This document shows, one piece after another, positions 24,500 to 35,104 of a DNA stretch of 64,000 bases. The DNA lies in contig JADNRY010000125.1 of assembly GCA_015501585.1 (NCBI GenBank), positions 1 to 64,000 of the forward strand, written 5' to 3'. The position numbers and the translations under genes are program-made. The notes below the pieces were generated by a model. It did no database searches. It saw only the letters and a program-made list of their open reading frames with translations, and had not been told where the DNA came from. The stretch is from Rhodocollybia butyracea. Taxonomy: Eukaryota; Basidiomycota; Agaricomycetes; Agaricales; Omphalotaceae. Every line of letters begins with the position of its first letter. Position 1 is the stretch's first letter.

Positions 24500-27000
24500 T
24501 TGATGCTGTCAGAGAAAGTTGGAGCAGTTGGTATTTGGGCGTGGACTGGAGTTGGAGTAATTGGCAATGTGGAAGTAGTTGAGGTAGTTGTCATTGAGGC
24601 TGGGGAGAAGGGAGTAATTGGCCCTGTTGGAGTAGTTGGAGTAGTTGGCATTTGGGCTGAGGAGGGGGGTTGGAGTAGTTGACATTTGGCCTGGTGAGGG
24701 GAGTTGGAATAATGGGCCCTGTTGGAGTAGTTGGAGTGGTTGACATTTTGGCCTGGTGAGCGGAGTTGGAGTAATTGGCCCTGTTGGAGTAGTTGGAGTA
24801 GTTGGCATTTGGGCTGAGGAGGGGGGGTTGGAGTAATTGGGCCTCTTGGAGTAGTTGGAGTAGTTGCCATTTAGCCTGGTGAGGGGAGTTGGAATGATTG
24901 GCCCTGTTGGAGTAGTTGGAGTGGTTGACATTTGGGCTACTGAGGGGTGTTGGAGTAATTGGCCCTTTCGGAGTGGTTGGAGTTTGTTGACATTTGGGTT
25001 GGGGAGGGGAGTTCAGGAGTTGGAGTAGTTGGAGTAGTTGCCATTTAGGCTACTGAGGGGAGTTGGAGTAATTGGCCCTGTTGGAGTAGTTGGAGTAGTT
25101 GACATTTGGGCTGGGGAGGGGAGTTGGAGCAATTGGCCCTGTCGGAGGAATTGGAGTAGTTGCCATTTGGGCTACTGAGGGGTGCTGCAGTAGTTGGAGT
25201 AGTTGGAGTAGTTGCCATTTAGGCTACTGAGGGGAGTTGGAGTAATTGGCCCACTTGGAGTAGTTGGCGTAGTTTGACAATTGACCTGGTGAGGGGAGTT
25301 GGAGCAATTGGCCCTGTCGGAGGAATTGGAGTAGTTGCAATGTGGGCTACTGAGGGGTGCTGGAATAGTTGGAGTAATTGGAGTAGTTGCCATTTGGGCT
25401 ACTAAGAGGTGTTGGAGTGATTGGCCCTCTCAGAGCAGTTGGCGTAGTTGACAATTGACCTGGTGAGGGGAGTTGGAGCAATTGGCCCTGTCGGAGGAAT
25501 TAGAGTAGTTGCAATTTGGGCTACTGAGGGGTGTTGGAGTAATTGGCCCACTTGGAGTAGTTTGAGTAGTTGACAATTGACCTGGTGAGGGGAGTTGGAG
25601 CAATTGGCCCTGTCGGAGGAATTGGAGTAGTTGCAATTTGGGCTACTGAGGGGTGCTGGAGTAGTTGGAGTAGTTGGAGTAGTTGCCATTTGGGCTACTA
25701 AGGGGAGTTGGAGTAATTGGCCCACTTGGAGTAGTTGGAGTAGTTGACAATTGACCTGGTGAGGGGAGTTGGGGAGTTGGAGTAAATTGGCCCTCTTGGA
25801 GTAATTGGAGTAGTTGACATTTGGGCTGGGGAGGGGAGTTGGAGCAATTGGCCCTGTTGGAAAGATTGGAGTAGTTGCAATTTGGCCTACTGAGGGGTGC
25901 TGGAGTACTTGGAGTAGTTGCCATTTGGGCTACTAAGGGGTGTTGGAGTAATTGGCCCACTTGGAGTAGTTGGCGTAGTTGACAATTGACCTGGTGAGGG
26001 GAGTTGGAGCAATTGGCCCTGTTGGAGGAATTAGAGTAGTTGCAATTTGGGCTACTGAGCGGTGCTGCAGTAGTTGGAGTAGTTGCCTCTGCGCTACTGA
26101 GGGGCGTTGGAGTAATTGGCCCACTTGGAGTAGTTGGAGTAGTTGACAATTGACCTGGTGAGGGGAGTTGGAGCAATTGGCACTGTCGGAGGAATTGGAG
26201 TAGTTGCAATTTGGGCACCTGAGGGGTGTTGGAGTAGTTGGAGTAGTTGCCATTTGGGCTACTAAGGGGAGTTGCAATTGACCTGGTGAGGGGAGTTGGA
26301 GCAATTGGCCCTGTCGGAGGAATTGGAGTAGTTGCAATTTGGGCTACTGAGGGGTGCTGGAATAGTTGGAGTAATTGGAGTAGTTGCCATTTGGGCTACT
26401 AAGAGGTGTTGGAGTGATTGGCCCTCTCAGAGCAGTTGGCATAGTTGACAATTGACCTGGTGAGGGGAGTTGGAGGAATTGGCCCTGTCGGAGGAATTGG
26501 AGTAGTTGCAATTTGGGCTACTGAGGGGTGCTGGAGTAGTTGCCATTTGGGCTACTAAGGGGAGTTGGAGTAATTGGCCCACTTGGAGTAGTTGGAGTAG
26601 TTGACAATTGACCTGGTGAGGGGAGTTGGGGAGTTGGAATAAATTGGCCCTCTTGGAGTAATTGGAGTAGTTGACATTTGGGCTGGGGAGGGGAGTTGGA
26701 GCAATTGGCCCTGTTGAAAAAATTGGAGTAGTTGCAATTTGGCCTACTGAGGGGTGCTGGAGTACTTGGAGTAGTTGCCATTTGGGCTACTAAGGGGTGT
26801 TGGAGTAATTGGCCCACTTGGAGTAGTTGGCGTAGTTGACAATTGACCTGATGAGGGGAGTTGGAGCAATTGGCCCTGTCAGAGGAATTGGAGTAGTTGC
26901 AATTTGGGCACCTGAGGGGTGTTGGAGTAGTTGGAGTAGTTGCCATTTGGGCTACTAAGGGGAGTTGGCGTAATTGGCCCACTTGGAGTAGTTGGAGTGG
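24500..27000. repeat. Left minisatellite block of the foldback element
   Basis: About 2.5 kb of diverged tandem repeats built from TTGGAGTAGTTGG and GGAGTAATTGGCCC modules, combined into longer units of roughly 60-100 bp that also include GACCTGGTGAGGGGAGTTGG. Reverse-strand frames are long, Thr/Pro/Asn/Ser-rich (TTPTTPTGPITPTP) and coincide exactly with the repeat, so they are most simply a by-product of repeat composition. Confidence 0.85.
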
Positions 27001-27244
27001 AAAGAAACTACAATGGATGAGCGGAAACAGAAGTAATACAAAGGCATACCTCGAAATTGAACAAAGCATCTAGGGAGACGGAAACTGGCTAATATTGGAT
27101 ACAATTAGTGAAAGAGTTACAAATGGATTGGAACGTCAGGCTATGGTTAGTGCAGTTGGTCTAAGTTCATGAGAGGGATTGGCAGGATGACGAGCAGTAG
27201 CGGAATTGAGGGGGCTAGACACGATGGAGTACGGGAGTATGGGG

Positions 27245-28480
27245 CATGACACCTGCCCAGCCCAAATGTCAACTTCTCCAATGACTCCGAAAGGGTCAAT
27301 TTACTCCAACTCACCAACTCCCCTCTCCAGCCCCAATGTCAACAATTCCAATTACTCCAACACCACTCAATAGCCCAAATGGCAACTACTGCAACTACTC
27401 CAGCACCCCTCAGTAGCCCAAATTGCAACTACTCCAATTCTTCCAACAGGGCCAATTGCTCCAACTCCCCTCAGTAGCCTAAATGGCAACTACTCCAATT
27501 ACTTCAACAGGGCCAATTGCTCCAACTTTCCTCCCCAGCCTCAATGTCAACTACTCCAACTACTCCGACAGGGCCAATTACCCCAACTCCCCTGAGTAGC
27601 CTAAATGGCAACTACTCCAACTACTCCAATTACTCCAGCAAGGTCAATTGCTCCAACTCCCCGCCCTCACCCAAATGTCAACTACTCCAACTACTCCGAG
27701 AGAGCCAATTACTCCAACTCCCCTCAGTTGCCCAAATGGCAACACTCCAACTACTCTGACAGGGCCGGGTACTCCAACTCCCCTCATCAGGCCAATTGTC
27801 TACTACTCCAAATACTCCAAGTGGGCCAATTACTCCAACACCCCTCAGTAGCCCAGATGGCAACTACTCCAACTACTCCAACTACGCCAGCACCCTTCAG
27901 TAGCCCAAACTGCAACTACTCCAATTCCTCTGACAGGGCCAATTGCTCCAACTCCCGAGTCACCAGGCCAATTGTCAACTACTCCAACTACTCCGACAGG
28001 GCCAATTACTCCAACTCCCCAAATGGCAACTACTCCAACTGCTCCAACTACTCCAGCACCCCTCAGTTGCCCAAATTGCAACTACTCCAATTCCTCCGAC
28101 AGGGCCAATCACTCCAACTCCTCTCCACAGCCCAAATGTCACTACTCCAACAGGGCCAATTACTCAAACTCCCCTCAGTAGTTTAAATGGCAACTACTCC
28201 AACTACTCCAACTACTCCAGCACCCCTCAGTAGCCCAAATGGCAACACTCCAACTACTCTGACAGGGCCGGGTACTCCAACTCCCCTCACCAGGCCAAAT
28301 GTCAACTACTCCAACCCCCCTCCTCAGCCCAAATGCCAACTACTCCAACTACTCCAACAGGGCCAATTACTCCCTTCTCCCCAGCCTCAATGACAACTAC
28401 CTCAACTACTTCCACATTGCCAATTACTCCAACTCCAGTCCCACGCCCAAATACCAACTGCTCCAACTTCTCTGACAGCA
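27245..28480. repeat. Right minisatellite block, inverted relative to the left
   Basis: About 1.2 kb of the same modules on the opposite strand (CAACTACTCCAACTACTCC). It is half as long as the left block, so the element is not symmetric in its core although the arms are. The forward frames mirror the Thr/Pro-rich reverse frames of the left block. Confidence 0.85.
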
Positions 28481-29474
28481 TCAATTAATCTAACTTCTCT
28501 CCATATTTTCCCTTTAAGTTTCCTAAGTTCTGCCTTTAAGTTTCCTAAGTTTTGCCTTTAAGTTTCCTAAGTTTTCCCTTTAAGTTTCCTAAGTTTTGCC
28601 TTTAAGTTTCCTAAGTCATTCCCCTTGTGTTCTATAAGGTTCTCCCTCAATTTCCCTTCAAGTTTGTTAATTTCTTGATTTAATTTACTCTATATCCTTT
28701 TTCAGTCTTCCCTTTATATTCTCAAAGTTTTTGCTTTCTGTTTTGTAAACTTTTCTTTCCTTCTTCCTAAGTTTTCCTATTATTTTTCCTCTGTTTACCC
28801 TTTGAATTATCTTTATTCCAGCGCTTATTATATCTTTTTGGAATTTTCCAGTCTCCTCTGTTTCATTTAAACATTTCCTTACTTTTTCATTATTATTTGC
28901 TTTGTTCTTCAACTTATTGAAAGATTTTATAAACCCTATTTTCCTATGTTTTTCATATCTTTTAAACTAGGTGCCGTCTCAAATTTAATTGTGATTCTTC
29001 TCTTATGTGACTCCATCACACAATCTGATTTTCCTAAGTTTTAACCTTGTTGATATGGATTATGATTTACTAGGGGAATTCTTTCTTTAAATTGTTTCCC
29101 CTTGGATTTCCCTTTGTTTTTCCCCTATCTCATCTAATTACTCCCTATACATTTCCTAAGGTTCCTCCCTTATGGTTGCCATCTTCAAATCTTATTGAAT
29201 ACTCAAATTTCCATATGCTTTTGATAAGTCATACCTTTGAATAATCAATGTTTGCCCCTTCATATCTAAAACATATGAGATAAATCCTTTTCCTAAGTGC
29301 TGCATAGAGACTTCCTTTGTAACTCAACTAATGATAATCTTATATAATGCATCATTTCCCTAAGTTTACTACAATGATTCAATAAACTGCTCATCTTATT
29401 GATCTGTCATTTTTTGACAGTTTTTGATCTGAATTACATAAGTGGGGCTAACTTAGGGAACCCTGCACGCAGTG

Positions 29475-29626
29475 AGAGACTGTTCTGCATGAATTTCCCA
29501 CCAATAGATTTGGGATTAAATTGAAAAAAAAATCGCCATTTATACACAGTTGATACACAGACAGACACAGACCTACTCAGATATACGCCAAATGCCCAGA
29601 TCAGCCCAGTGTGGGTTTTGACTGGG
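29475..29626. mobile_element. CCCAGT-type element right end
   Basis: Ends with CCCAGTGTGGGTTTTGACTG followed by GG, the reverse complement of the CCCAGT terminus seen at 22510, with the same subterminal CTGGGCTGATCTGGGC style. It abuts a truncated P450 copy starting at 29627. Confidence 0.55.
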
Positions 29627-30160
29627 GTTTACCTCTTGCTGTATCTTGCTAGAGGTAAGGTGAGAGGACCGCCCAAGTACTCACCTACGATTGTTTTGGG
29701 ACGGTCCGAGTAGTTGGTTGAACGACGATCCATTAACTCATTTGCAACTTCCTTTGTGTTTAAAACGACCACATTCTGGCCTGCGAGGTTCAGGTACACA
29801 ATGGGACCTGCTCAAAGTATTGAGAAACTGGTATTGGTTCAACTTCAAGATTACAATGGTACTCACCTTACTTGTCTTTCATCCTGTCAAAGATTTCCCA
29901 GATTGGCAGGTCTCCACGCAGCTCGAGAACGCTTCCTAGTATGGGCCATCCTTTTGGACCTGGAGGTAACCGTCTTTTCCTGTCTGAACAAATCCGATAG
30001 AGTACATATAGAGAGGAAGCTAGAAAAAGTGCATAGAGTAACATTGTGCAAGGAAGATGATATCTAGACAGTGGCAGTTTATAAGGAAGTTGGAACTAAC
30101 GCACATAAGTCGGAATTCCATCAGTCTTTCAGTCTCATGATTTGGTAGGAAGGAAGGGAG
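29627..30160 (-). pseudogene. Truncated P450 duplicate (exons 1-2 and promoter)
   Basis: Minus-strand sequence matching 34240-34780, the 5' part of the intact P450. Exon 1 translates as YALFLASSLYVLYR, LPPGPKGWPILGSVLELRG and IWEIFDRMKDK; exon 2 includes NELMDRRSTNYSDRPKTIVG. The copy stops inside intron 2 exactly at the CCCAGT element and lacks all later exons, so it cannot make an enzyme. Its upstream flank also matches the P450 promoter up to about 30160. Confidence 0.85.
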
Positions 30161-30180
30161 GGAAGTAACCGTGTCTGAAC

Positions 30181-31325
30181 CCCAGTGAAAAGCCGCACCG
30201 AGCTGATCTGGGAATTTCCGGCATATCCGAGTAGCTCTGGGTAGCGCTGGGCAGGTCTGTGTACAGCTGGCCAAATGAGGGGCAAATTTTGTTTCAATTC
30301 AATCCATGTGAGAGATATATTCTGAATAATCGAGTTCGAGTTTGAGCTAGTAGCACCGTGTGCAACTTTTGAGCTCAAGTATTCAAGTTAGTCTTTCGCT
30401 TTGTCTTTGTCGCTCCAACTCAGAGTCCCAAATTTCCGGCCCGGCCCAACATGTGATAAGCTTCGACACTAAAAAAAATTCCATCGCTCTTTCTCTCTTC
30501 ACTGCCATTTCAACTTCTCCAAGTTAAGGCTCTGTGCAAGCTGGCTCAAATTCTCGAGATTTACTCTTCAACATATCCTCAACCCACTTTAAACTCTTGA
30601 CTCAAGCATGGATTCATTGGGCTAGGCTATTCCCAAGGTAAGCTATTTTAACCTTTTCTTGAATAATCTCTTGAACAATTTTTTTTTTTGATTAGCTCTC
30701 GCTGGTTCGTTGATGTCGTATCACGCTGGTACGCCGCATTCTACCACTTTCATCTTTTCCTCTATACGTCAAAGGTGAGCTATCTTTACTTATTCTTTGG
30801 AGCTCGGTCTTTGGATAACCTTCTCTCGCTGTAGCCCGTTAGCCTCTCAGAGTTGTTTCAACAAGTCAATATCCCACTGTGCCAACATGTCATATAACAC
30901 TTGTAACCATGCACTGTAGATGTAACACTGCCCTTACACATGTTTCTCTGTAGTCAGCTTAATGTATGTATATGTAGTATGTGTCGTATTTGTACGTATT
31001 CGTAGTAGTTGATATCTCAATACATTCACTCAGACCATCCCAGACCATCATAATTTCAGTAATATGTAATAAGTATTATGTGCAGCTAAGCCCAGATGAT
31101 CCCAGATGATCCCAGAGAAACTCAATTGTATAGAAAAACCAAATTTTCATTTTCAGTGTGATTTTGGTCAGATATACCCAGATATACCCAGACCAGCCCA
31201 GACCACAACATAGGAAATGGCCAAATTCTGGGATTATCCGCAAGACGGATAATCCCAGTTCATCCCAGATATTCCTAGCACATGTCGGCACATGTCAGCT
31301 CAGGCCGGCGGGGGTTTTCACTGGG
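30181..31325. mobile_element. CCCAGT-TIR element with 7-bp target duplication (copy 1)
   Basis: Begins CCCAGTGAAAAGCCGC and ends with GCGGGGGTTTTCACTGGG, inverted relatives of each other. The flanks are TCTGAAC at 30174-30180 and TCTGAAC at 31326-31332, an exact 7-bp target duplication. Subterminal regions are rich in CTGGG and CCCAGA motifs on both sides. The 1.1-kb interior has no ORF that I can assign. A non-autonomous DNA transposon; superfamily unclear. Confidence 0.8.
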
Positions 31326-31393
31326 TCTGAACCTTAGTCCGAAATAGAAGTGCAAAGAAGCAGGTAATTCGGTCGATCTGATCCTTGCAAATA

Positions 31394-31899
31394 CACTACG
31401 GCAGCGTCAAATAATAACATACGAAATTATTGCCGAAATTATTATTGTAACTAGTTTACTTTTTCAGTATGAATCGCGGTCGAAAAAGATCACGTTTTTC
31501 GCGTGAAAAACAAATTGTGAAAGAGATAGAATTTCGCCTGAAAGTCTTGCATCATTTCGCTCGTGATTCATTCGGAATTTCTCGCGTAAAACAAAAGAAA
31601 TTTCATAACCCTAAAACAATTCAATCCGTTACCTTGAGGCGGTGCACAGCGCTTATTGAGCTCATTGATTGAATTGATTTAGGGTTATGAAATTTCTTTT
31701 GTTTTACGCGAGAAATTCCGAATGAATCACGAGCGAAATGATGCAAGACTTTCAGGCGAAATTCTATCTCTTTTACAATTTATTTTTCACGCGAAAAACG
31801 TGATCTTTTTCGACTGCGATTCATACCGAAAAAGTAAACTAGTTACAATAATAATTTCGGCAATAATTTCGTATGTTATTATTTGACGCTGCCGTAGTG
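31394..31899. mobile_element. 506-bp palindromic MITE with CACTACGG ends
   Basis: Arms 31394-31626 and 31667-31899 are almost perfect reverse complements of 233 bp around a 40-bp loop. Terminal sequence CACTACGGCAGCGTCAAATA. Flanked by ATA on both sides (31391-31393, 31900-31902), a 3-bp target duplication; CACTA termini plus a 3-bp duplication point to the CACTA superfamily, although a mariner-like origin with a TA site cannot be excluded. The short open frame across the left arm is a by-product. Confidence 0.85.
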
Positions 31900-31902
31900 A
31901 TA

Positions 31903-32520
31903 TATATTGCCGCGGCACAACCTGGGCGCTTACAACGGTCCTCAATCCTTCCAGCTCCTCAGACCTCAGCCCCACCTATCCCTACCGCGTCATCGAAATC
32001 CGGGTCCAACTCTTCAGCTATTGGTGCTATCGCCGGTGGTATAGCTGCACTTGTCATCCTTGTATTCTTCTCCTTTCTCCGCGTCGGTCCTGAGGCGGGG
32101 GCGGGGCCTAATTTCCCATACGATCCTTTTAATAGTGATACATTACCAGCGTCCGAGTTGACACCTACGCCTTTTATGGTACAACGGCCTACAATAGGAA
32201 CTTTTCCTTCTACTGTCTCTCAGACATTGCTTTCGGACTCTGGGATACGGAAAACTGCGGGACTGGGCCTTGAATTTGGCGGGGGGATGAACAATGTAGA
32301 TTCATCTGGCCCGATAGACTCCTCATCGACATCACCTATTTCTCCAGCTAGCCTGGAGCAGCCTAGTACGAACAAATTGTTGATGTGCTGGCGAGGCGAT
32401 TTGGATGGACTCAACCTCCTTCGGGAGCCGGAGTCGACCATCGCCAATGTATCAGGATCCAAACATGATACAGCTACAGTGGAATGGGGATGGAAACTCA
32501 CTGGAGTGATAGTACATTAG
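31903..32520 (+). CDS. Partial single-pass membrane protein, 5' end interrupted by MITE
   Basis: The frame after the MITE encodes a Pro/Ser/Thr-rich segment (APQTSAPPIPTASSKSGSN), a transmembrane helix (AIGAIAGGIAALVILVFFSF) followed by RVG, and a cytosolic Ser/Pro/Gly-rich tail to the stop at 32520. This layout is typical of fungal single-pass surface proteins whose signal peptide and ectodomain lie upstream. No upstream exons could be identified across the MITE and the CCCAGT element, so the gene is probably broken at its 5' end. Its stop lies 40 bp from the stop of the convergent P450. Confidence 0.45.
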   Translation, partial: YIAAAQPGRLQRSSILPAPQTSAPPIPTASSKSGSNSSAIGAIAGGIAALVILVFFSFLRVGPEAGAGPNFPYDPFNSDTLPASELTPTPFMVQRPTIGTFPSTVSQTLLSDSGIRKTAGLGLEFGGGMNNVDSSGPIDSSSTSPISPASLEQPSTNKLLMCWRGDLDGLNLLREPESTIANVSGSKHDTATVEWGWKLTGVIVH

Positions 32521-32559
32521 GATTCTCGAGGGTAGTTAATACTGTACAATGCATTATAA

Positions 32560-34669
32560 CTAGAACTGTACAATTTCATCTCTCATACTACTGAGAATGC
32601 CTTCCACCTCAGGGAAGCGAGGGACGAAACTGCTCTGGAAATCTGGACACGGACTGCGAGGATTGTCAGTGGATCCTAATACCGGCTAGATTAACTCACT
32701 TAAAAACATCCTTGCGTAACTCGGTCTTGTGCTGAAGGACATCCTTGTCTGCAGATGGTACTATATTCAAAGCCCACAGGATAGTGGCTATACTGATGAA
32801 TAGTGAATTGTCTGCGACGTGCCGGCCAACACAAACTCTACATGAAAGTGGAACGAAACGAGTATGTCCGTTATACAATGAGCAAGTAGCAAGGCGAAGC
32901 AAGGAGCTCACCTTCGACCAAACCCGTAGGCAGAATGCCCGTCTTCGTCGCTCAGGAGAGTTCCGTCCTCGTTCAAAAATCGTTCGGGTCGGAATTCATG
33001 GGCATCAGTGCCATAGGTATCTGACGAACGATTGATTGACCTGTGGGATGTAGGTAAGTATGTAGAGTTAGGAAGAGATGAACACATACCAGACATTGGA
33101 AATGCAGATAGTACCTTTGGGGATGAAATAGTCCTCGTACCAATCATCCTGATTTAAGGATCGGCATCAGTATGTGATCAGTGATGATACTATAACAAAA
33201 CACTTGCCTCTACTGAAACGTGAGGGACACCAAAAGGGCCAGCTGGCTGCCAGCGAAGGACCTATTACACTAATTCGAAGTTGGTCTATGCGCAGGAAAC
33301 GACAACCACCAACCTCTTTCACCACTGCCCGAATGTAAGGTAAGTGCTCCATGTCGCCGAAAGTGGGGGTACGGACTCGTCCTACCACGCGATCGATTTC
33401 TTCCTGAGCTTTTCGTTGAACATCAGGGTGAATTGTCATGGCATGCAAAAGCCAAGCAATCATGTTGGCCGTCTGGAAGCGGTATAAGCAGATAATGCGG
33501 GAAGTGGTATCAGGGATATATCTACGGTTTCGAATCCTGCAATACTGAGAATCAGACTGTGTTAGAAAATATAACTTTGATTCATAGCAAAATCGTACTA
33601 AATTGTCCCAGCCACCCAATATTTCTGTAGATCAGTCAAACCAGTCGTGATCTGCTCCTCAGCAAGTTTCACACTGAGACTGGCCTTTTCTTTGTGCTCC
33701 AGCTAGGGAAATCGTCTCAGTCATGTAACAAGATCGTTATGTAGACTTACCGCTTCCTCAAAACACTGTTTAAAAAAGGCTGTGTATTTTTTGTAATCTT
33801 TTCGCGCGTCCCGTTTCCATTTTGCCATGAATTGGGGGAAGTAATCCAAGACTGGGAAAATTTCGACAAGATATGCGCCGGGGTATAATAGTGCACCAAA
33901 GCGGTGAGCAATCTCGTCCAAGCTTTGGAGGATGGGCTCGTCGGAGCGGAGCGGAGGCCTTGCATAGCATAGGGAGACCATGGTTGAAGCTGCAGTTCTG
34001 TTGACAAAATGGGTTGGATGTTATCTGAGCGGACTTGACAAGATATTACCTCTGGATACTAGTCATTGGAGGCGCAGTCTTGTGCAATAAATCATGTGTA
34101 AGTATGAGAGCTTCGTTGATTTGACCGGGGTAATAATCTGCAGTAGCACGCAAGCTCAAAACGGAATGGCTTGCACGACGCATTGTCTGCCAGCTAAGGG
34201 GTATTCATTATTGATCGTGGACTGATAGCCTAGTAAATGTCTACCTCTTGCCGTATCTTGCCAGAGGTAAGGCGAGAAAAGCGCCCAAGTAGCCGCCTAC
34301 AATTGTCTTGGGACGGTCCGAGTAGTTGGTTGAACGACGATCCATTAACTCATTGGCACTTTCCTTTGTGTTTAAAATGACCACATTCACACCTGCGAGG
34401 TTCATGTATACTATGGGACCTAGTCAAAGTAAGAGTCAAAGTATTGAGCGTATTGGTTTCACTGTAAGAATACAATGGTATTCACCATACTTGTCTTTCA
34501 TGCTGTCAAAAATTTCCCAGATTGGGGTGTCTCCACGCAGCTCGAGAAGGTTTCCTAGTATGGGCCATCCCTTTGGACCTGGCGGTAACTGTCTTTTCCT
34601 GCCTGAACGAATCCGATAGAGTACATATAGCGAGGAAGCTAGAAAAAGTGCGTAGAGTGATATGGACAT
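32560..34669 (-). CDS. Cytochrome P450 monooxygenase (12 exons, intact)
   Basis: Heme-thiolate monooxygenase, ER-anchored, using electrons from P450 reductase. Exons on the minus strand: 34486-34669, 34245-34419, 34050-34193, 33751-33997, 33599-33702, 33526-33544, 33314-33472, 33208-33261, 33090-33148, 32912-33040, 32700-32837, 32560-32653; total 501 residues. Landmarks: N-terminal anchor MSISLYALFLASSLYVLY, hinge LPPGPKGWP, I-helix AGFETTA, ExxR in EVLRW, EFRPERFL and heme loop YGFGRRVCVGRH with the cysteine ligand. One intron (33149-33207) starts with GC. The donor of the truncated duplicate at 29627-30160. Substrate unknown; the family name cannot be set by eye. Confidence 0.93.
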
Positions 34670-35104
34670 TGTGTAATGAAGATGATATCGAGACACTGAC
34701 AGTTTTAAAGCCCTGCATAACGTACATGTCAGAATTCCATCAGGGGTGCAAGTGGACGCTTGCGGCTTTTCAATCTCATGATTTACAAAGTATAGCATAG
34801 TATCCGAAGAACCTGAATTCCAAAAATAAAAAGAAAATAAGTTGCAAGTTGCATTGGTCCAAGCCGGACTTCTCCATTGATATTGTAGAGCGTGTGGTGG
34901 GTTCGAGGAACAAGTCTCCAGGCATAAGGCTTATCACCGCGGTGTTCCAAGAGTGGGCGCTTACATAGGGCCTATTTCCACGACAAACATCCTCACTACT
35001 TATTATACATAGTAGGATACTAGAACTACTTACTAGTACTGATCGATATTGACTGACCTGAAGCTTTCTGTGACGAATACAAAACAGTGAATCTACATTA
35101 GAAT
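34670..35104. other. P450 promoter region, no gene seen
   Basis: Upstream of the P450 and downstream of the next minus-strand gene. The part up to about 34780 is shared with the truncated P450 duplicate at 30060-30160. Confidence 0.45.

Larger units (their letters stand above)
23497..29474. mobile_element. Giant CACTA-like foldback element, about 6 kb
   Basis: The outermost bases are CACTGCGTGCAGGGTTCCCT at 23497 and its reverse complement ending at 29474, flanked on both sides by AGA (23494-23496 and 29475-29477), a 3-bp target duplication as in CACTA/EnSpm transposons. The arms stay nearly identical for about 1.2 kb (to about 24705 and from about 28285). They are AT-rich and carry many copies of CTTAGGAAA-like subterminal motifs. 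The arms contain a lysine-rich short frame (24004-24281) that is mirrored in the other arm; no transposase is present, so the element is non-autonomous. The middle consists of two oppositely oriented minisatellite blocks around a unique spacer of about 240 bp (27000-27245). Confidence 0.8.

Noticed and set aside
24496..28393. Long Thr/Pro/Asn-rich open frames on both strands
   Set aside because: They coincide exactly with the minisatellite modules and occur in several frames at once, so they follow from repeat composition.
22510..29626. Single simple transposon with CCCAGT ends
   Set aside because: Flanking sequences (ACTAAGC and GTTTACC) do not form a target duplication, and an independent element with its own AGA duplication lies inside; kept only as a possible nested arrangement.
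31469..31672. Basic 67-codon frame in the palindrome
   Set aside because: Lies wholly inside a MITE arm and loop; the mirrored arm shows no protein-level conservation signal.
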